Below are positions 15,608-17,857 of a stretch of 17,857 bases of DNA, one piece after another. Under the pieces are notes generated by a model, which saw only the letters and a program-made list of their open reading frames with translations, made no database searches and had not been told where the DNA came from. Position numbers and translations under genes: made by a program. Numbering within the stretch: the stretch's first letter is position 1; the number at the start of each line of letters is the position of its first letter. This DNA comes from an uncultured Chromatiaceae bacterium (lineage in GTDB: Bacteria; Pseudomonadota; Gammaproteobacteria; Enterobacterales; Alteromonadaceae), in contig CAMLSF010000074.1 of NCBI GenBank assembly GCA_946482615.1, positions 1 to 17,857 of the forward strand, written 5' to 3'.

Positions 15608-17002
15608 TTACAACCTCTCCAGCAACCACTGTTGATTGCTGCCACCTGTCACTGTCCATTGCAGCACTTTGGCATCATTGGCTGTGCTGGCGCCACTGAC
15701 ATCCAGCACATGGTTACTTAATACCGAGCGAATACGGGTATAACCACCGCCAGCATCTTCTAACCACCATTTCTGGCCTGCTCCGCCCCAATAATGCCAC
15801 TGGGCAATACTGGCTCCTGCTGCAGTCGATAACTCCCAGACATCCAGTGCCTGACCACTCAAACTATTGATCAGGCTATAGCTGCCATCCCCCAAACTAA
15901 TGAGTTGCCACTGCTGATGTAAACCAGAACTTAGGCTGTATTGTTCTATCATGGCGCCATTAGCAGCAGAGGCATTATCTACAGATAAATACTTGCCGCT
16001 GTGGCGGGCTTTAATACGGTAAGTGCCTTCACTGACCCCACCACAACTGGCAACGGTAAAATTGCGGCTCAGGCTGGGCCAGCCCGAGCTAAAGCTCATT
16101 TTCAGCAGATCCAGCTTGGCATTACCGCCATCATTCAGGTCGTAATAGTGAGTGGATACATACTGGCAGCCACTGTCTTTGAGCACGCCAATATGGCCTG
16201 GTCCTTTGTAATTGCCACTTTGGTTGGGCAATAAACTACGCTCTTCCTGATAAGGCCCCCAGACTGAGGTGGAACGTGCCACCTGGATGTAGTAACTGCT
16301 GTTGCTGCCCTGACAACAGGCGCCACGATTCAGATACAGATAATAATAATTGCCTTGCCTGCTAATATAAGGCGCTTCGATACTTTGGTGATTGCCACCA
16401 TAAATCTGCTGCACATTGCCTATAGTTTTTCCCGTAGATGGATTGATTTCGACCAGACCCAGACCACCAAAAAAGGAGCCATAACTCATGTAAATCCGGC
16501 CGTCGTGATCCCGAAACAGAGCGGGATCTATCGCATTGATGTCCGTGCTGGCGCCACTGGAACTGACCACCATACCCAAATCCTGCCAATTGGGATTTTT
16601 CAGCGACACAGTGCGGGCCACACCAATAGCAGAGCGTGAGCTGCCAAAGGTAGAAGCCGAGTAGTACAGGTAATAAAAGCCTTTCATCTGGATCACATCA
16701 GGCGCCCAGAAGGCGCCGGCAAAACCCGGTACTGCGCTATTGATCCAGCTTGGCCAGCCCGATGGAAACACAGGGCTGGAGGTTGCCGACCAGTGGGTTA
16801 AATTGGTCGAGGTGGAATACCAGATCCCCTGCCCTGTGGTGAAATGAAAATAGGTGTCGCCGTCTTTAATCAAAGCGGCTGGATCGTGTGAGTTGGGAAC
16901 ACCAGTGATAGTTATGGCTTGCAAAGCGGCGGAGAATAAACTCAACAGCCCCAGCAGACCGGCCCGCCAGCATGCTGACGGCCTGATATTGTTTTGTTGC
17001 AT
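15608..17002 (-). CDS. Secreted GH43 endo-1,5-alpha-L-arabinanase with C-terminal ricin-B/CBM13 domain
   Basis: Family 43 arabinanase, 464 residues, expected to cut the alpha-1,5 backbone of arabinan outside the cell. A signal peptide ends near residue 29 (SLFSAALQA). The five-bladed propeller domain spans about 30-320, with base Asp40 (SHDPAAL), FAGAFWAPDVI, modulator Asp159 (NAIDPALF), acid Glu209 (SIEAPYI) and His270 (GPGHIGV). A neighbouring Cys pair (229-230, GACCQG) is also present in the third GH43 here. Residues about 325-464 form a ricin-type beta-trefoil with three QxW marks (363-365, 410-412, 457-459), a sugar-binding module that probably holds the enzyme on its polymer. AAGGA lies 7 bases before the ATG. 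It has its own upstream operator-like motif and a strong terminator. Subfamily assignment (GH43_4 or _5 type) is by resemblance. Confidence 0.92.
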   Translation of the reverse strand: MQQNNIRPSACWRAGLLGLLSLFSAALQAITITGVPNSHDPAALIKDGDTYFHFTTGQGIWYSTSTNLTHWSATSSPVFPSGWPSWINSAVPGFAGAFWAPDVIQMKGFYYLYYSASTFGSSRSAIGVARTVSLKNPNWQDLGMVVSSSGASTDINAIDPALFRDHDGRIYMSYGSFFGGLGLVEINPSTGKTIGNVQQIYGGNHQSIEAPYISRQGNYYYLYLNRGACCQGSNSSYYIQVARSTSVWGPYQEERSLLPNQSGNYKGPGHIGVLKDSGCQYVSTHYYDLNDGGNAKLDLLKMSFSSGWPSLSRNFTVASCGGVSEGTYRIKARHSGKYLSVDNASAANGAMIEQYSLSSGLHQQWQLISLGDGSYSLINSLSGQALDVWELSTAAGASIAQWHYWGGAGQKWWLEDAGGGYTRIRSVLSNHVLDVSGASTANDAKVLQWTVTGGSNQQWLLERL

Positions 17003-17048
17003 AAGTATGTCCTTGTCTGTCGTATTTGTTTTATCTAGTTGCCATTGT

Positions 17049-17064
17049 TATTTGTCATACAATA
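17049..17064. promoter_or_regulatory. Putative arabinan-regulon operator upstream of the endo-arabinanase gene
   Basis: TATTTGTCATACAATA matches the site at 15515-15530 in 14 of 16 bases, the two differences falling at the centre. Its core TTGTC-A-TACAA (17052-17062) is a palindrome with one mismatch. It is also embedded in a larger inverted repeat (17045-17068) with arms TTGTTATT and AATAACAA. It lies 47 bp upstream of the start codon at 17002. Confidence 0.55.
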
Positions 17065-17109
17065 ACAACTAAATAAACTAGAACAGTTCCATACAAACGC
17101 AACTTTTAT

Positions 17110-17857
17110 CTAATTTTTTAACAACAGGCTCTGATACCCCAACCAGTCTTTTTCATTTACCAAAGGCCAGCCGTTGTTATCCCACTCCAATGCAGTGATC
17201 TTCAGTTTTTGCAGGCCGTTATCAGCCATCTCGTAGGCATGAAACACCAGATAATCCTTGCCGTCGAAACCGTACACTGAGTTGTGGCCTAGACCCGGCC
17301 AGTTTTTGTTGCCTTTCAGCAAAACAGAACCCCCTCCTGCTGCTAAATCTTTGCCGTTTTTATCCAGATAAGGCCCGGTTAAAGTTTCAGAGCGCCCCAC
17401 CACCATATGGTAAGTGCTGTCTTTACCACGGCAACATTTGCCATAAGAAACAAAGAGATAATAATACCGGCCTTTTTTGTAGAGAAAAGGCGCTTCCAGC
17501 TCAGCAGGGCCTGGCTCGGCATCATCTAAAAAGGCAGGCCGCTCTGCTTTGGCCAGTGTATGCCACTGTTCCGGCTGAGCTATACGGGTCAAGGTTTGAT
17601 CCAGTTTCACCAGTTTCAGCCCACCCCAGAAAGAGCCAAAACTCATCCAGGCCTGGCCTTGTTCGTCCAGGAGCACGGCCGGGTCTATCGCATTCCATAA
17701 ATCCCGTTGTGGCACAGACTGCAGCACTATGCCCTGATCCACCCATTGATAATTTGGATCTTTAGGATCCAAGGTGCTATTGACTGTCACCCCTATAGCC
17801 GAGGTGTTTTTCCCAAAGGCCGAGATGGAGTAATACAGATAAAACTTGCCCTGATGC
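17110..17857 (-). CDS. GH43 endo-arabinanase-like enzyme (partial, N-terminus beyond window)
   Basis: The frame is open to the right edge, so the N-terminus, including the signal peptide and the catalytic base Asp, is missing; an internal GTG at 17790 is not the start. The visible part opens HQGKFYLYYSISAFGKNTSAIGV, the blade that in the neighbouring arabinanase reads YYLYYSASTFGSSRSAIGV. It then shows the modulator Asp in NAIDPAVL, FGSFWGGLKLVKL, the acid Glu in LEAPFLY, the Cys pair in GKCCRG and the His in GLGHNSVY. It ends shortly after the propeller (DWLGYQSLLLKN) with a TAG stop and has no ricin domain. It is therefore a paralogue of the 464-residue enzyme without the binding module. 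No terminator hairpin is evident in the 107 bp before the next gene, so read-through is possible. Confidence 0.88.
   Translation of the reverse strand, partial: HQGKFYLYYSISAFGKNTSAIGVTVNSTLDPKDPNYQWVDQGIVLQSVPQRDLWNAIDPAVLLDEQGQAWMSFGSFWGGLKLVKLDQTLTRIAQPEQWHTLAKAERPAFLDDAEPGPAELEAPFLYKKGRYYYLFVSYGKCCRGKDSTYHMVVGRSETLTGPYLDKNGKDLAAGGGSVLLKGNKNWPGLGHNSVYGFDGKDYLVFHAYEMADNGLQKLKITALEWDNNGWPLVNEKDWLGYQSLLLKN

Noticed and set aside
17556..17765. Plus-strand open frame opposite the partial arabinanase, and similar frames opposite the other GH43 genes and copA
   Set aside because: Antisense shadows of well-conserved coding sequence without ribosome sites or protein resemblance.

Overview
The window looks like chromosomal DNA of a free-living, plant- or algal-polymer-degrading gammaproteobacterium. 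The CydA, CydB and CydX proteins resemble the E. coli proteins closely. The combination of a copper-efflux locus, an E. coli-type bd oxidase, a 'phosphate'-type porin and a battery of secreted GH43 arabinan hydrolases, at a GC content near 50% by eye, suggests the Alteromonadales/Chromatiaceae neighbourhood (for example Rheinheimera or Alishewanella). That placement is inferred from protein resemblance only. I saw no IS elements, tRNA, rRNA, CRISPR or phage genes.

Layout. (1) 1-2688: copper homeostasis. A MerR/CueR-type regulator (cut by the left edge) lies just downstream of the copA P1B-ATPase on the minus strand. The copper chaperone copZ is transcribed divergently. The 166-bp gap holds two back-to-back CueR-type operator/promoters with 19-bp spacers. 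(2) 2712-3521: a YeeZ-like Rossmann-fold NAD(P)-binding protein on the minus strand. (3) 3763-9946: a compact plus-strand operon cydA-cydB-cydX-cydD-cydC, encoding cytochrome bd quinol oxidase, its small subunit and the CydDC ABC exporter needed for its assembly. It is preceded by an FNR/ANR-type box placed as a class II activator site would be. (4) 10283-13522: an outer-membrane porin, a very small one-lobe PstS-like periplasmic protein and a methyl-accepting chemotaxis protein, all on the plus strand. They follow a promoter with a perfect TATAAT and a leader of about 195 nt. No ABC permease or ATPase accompanies them, which makes this the least understood and most interesting module here. 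(5) 13598-17857: three minus-strand GH43 glycoside hydrolases for arabinan. They are a lipoprotein exo-arabinofuranosidase with a degenerate ricin/CBM13-like tail, a secreted endo-arabinanase with a ricin-B domain, and a second endo-arabinanase cut by the right edge. The two intact genes share a near-identical 16-bp palindromic motif 31 and 47 bp upstream of their start codons, probably the operator of an arabinan or arabinose regulator.

How they work together. CopA, CopZ and CueR form a self-contained Cu(I) efflux circuit. cydABXDC encodes everything specific to the bd oxidase under apparent low-oxygen control. The GH43 genes would cut arabinan outside the cell and at the outer membrane. The porin, mini-PBP and MCP group could couple entry of a solute through the outer membrane to periplasmic recognition and chemotaxis, but the ligand cannot be read from the sequence.
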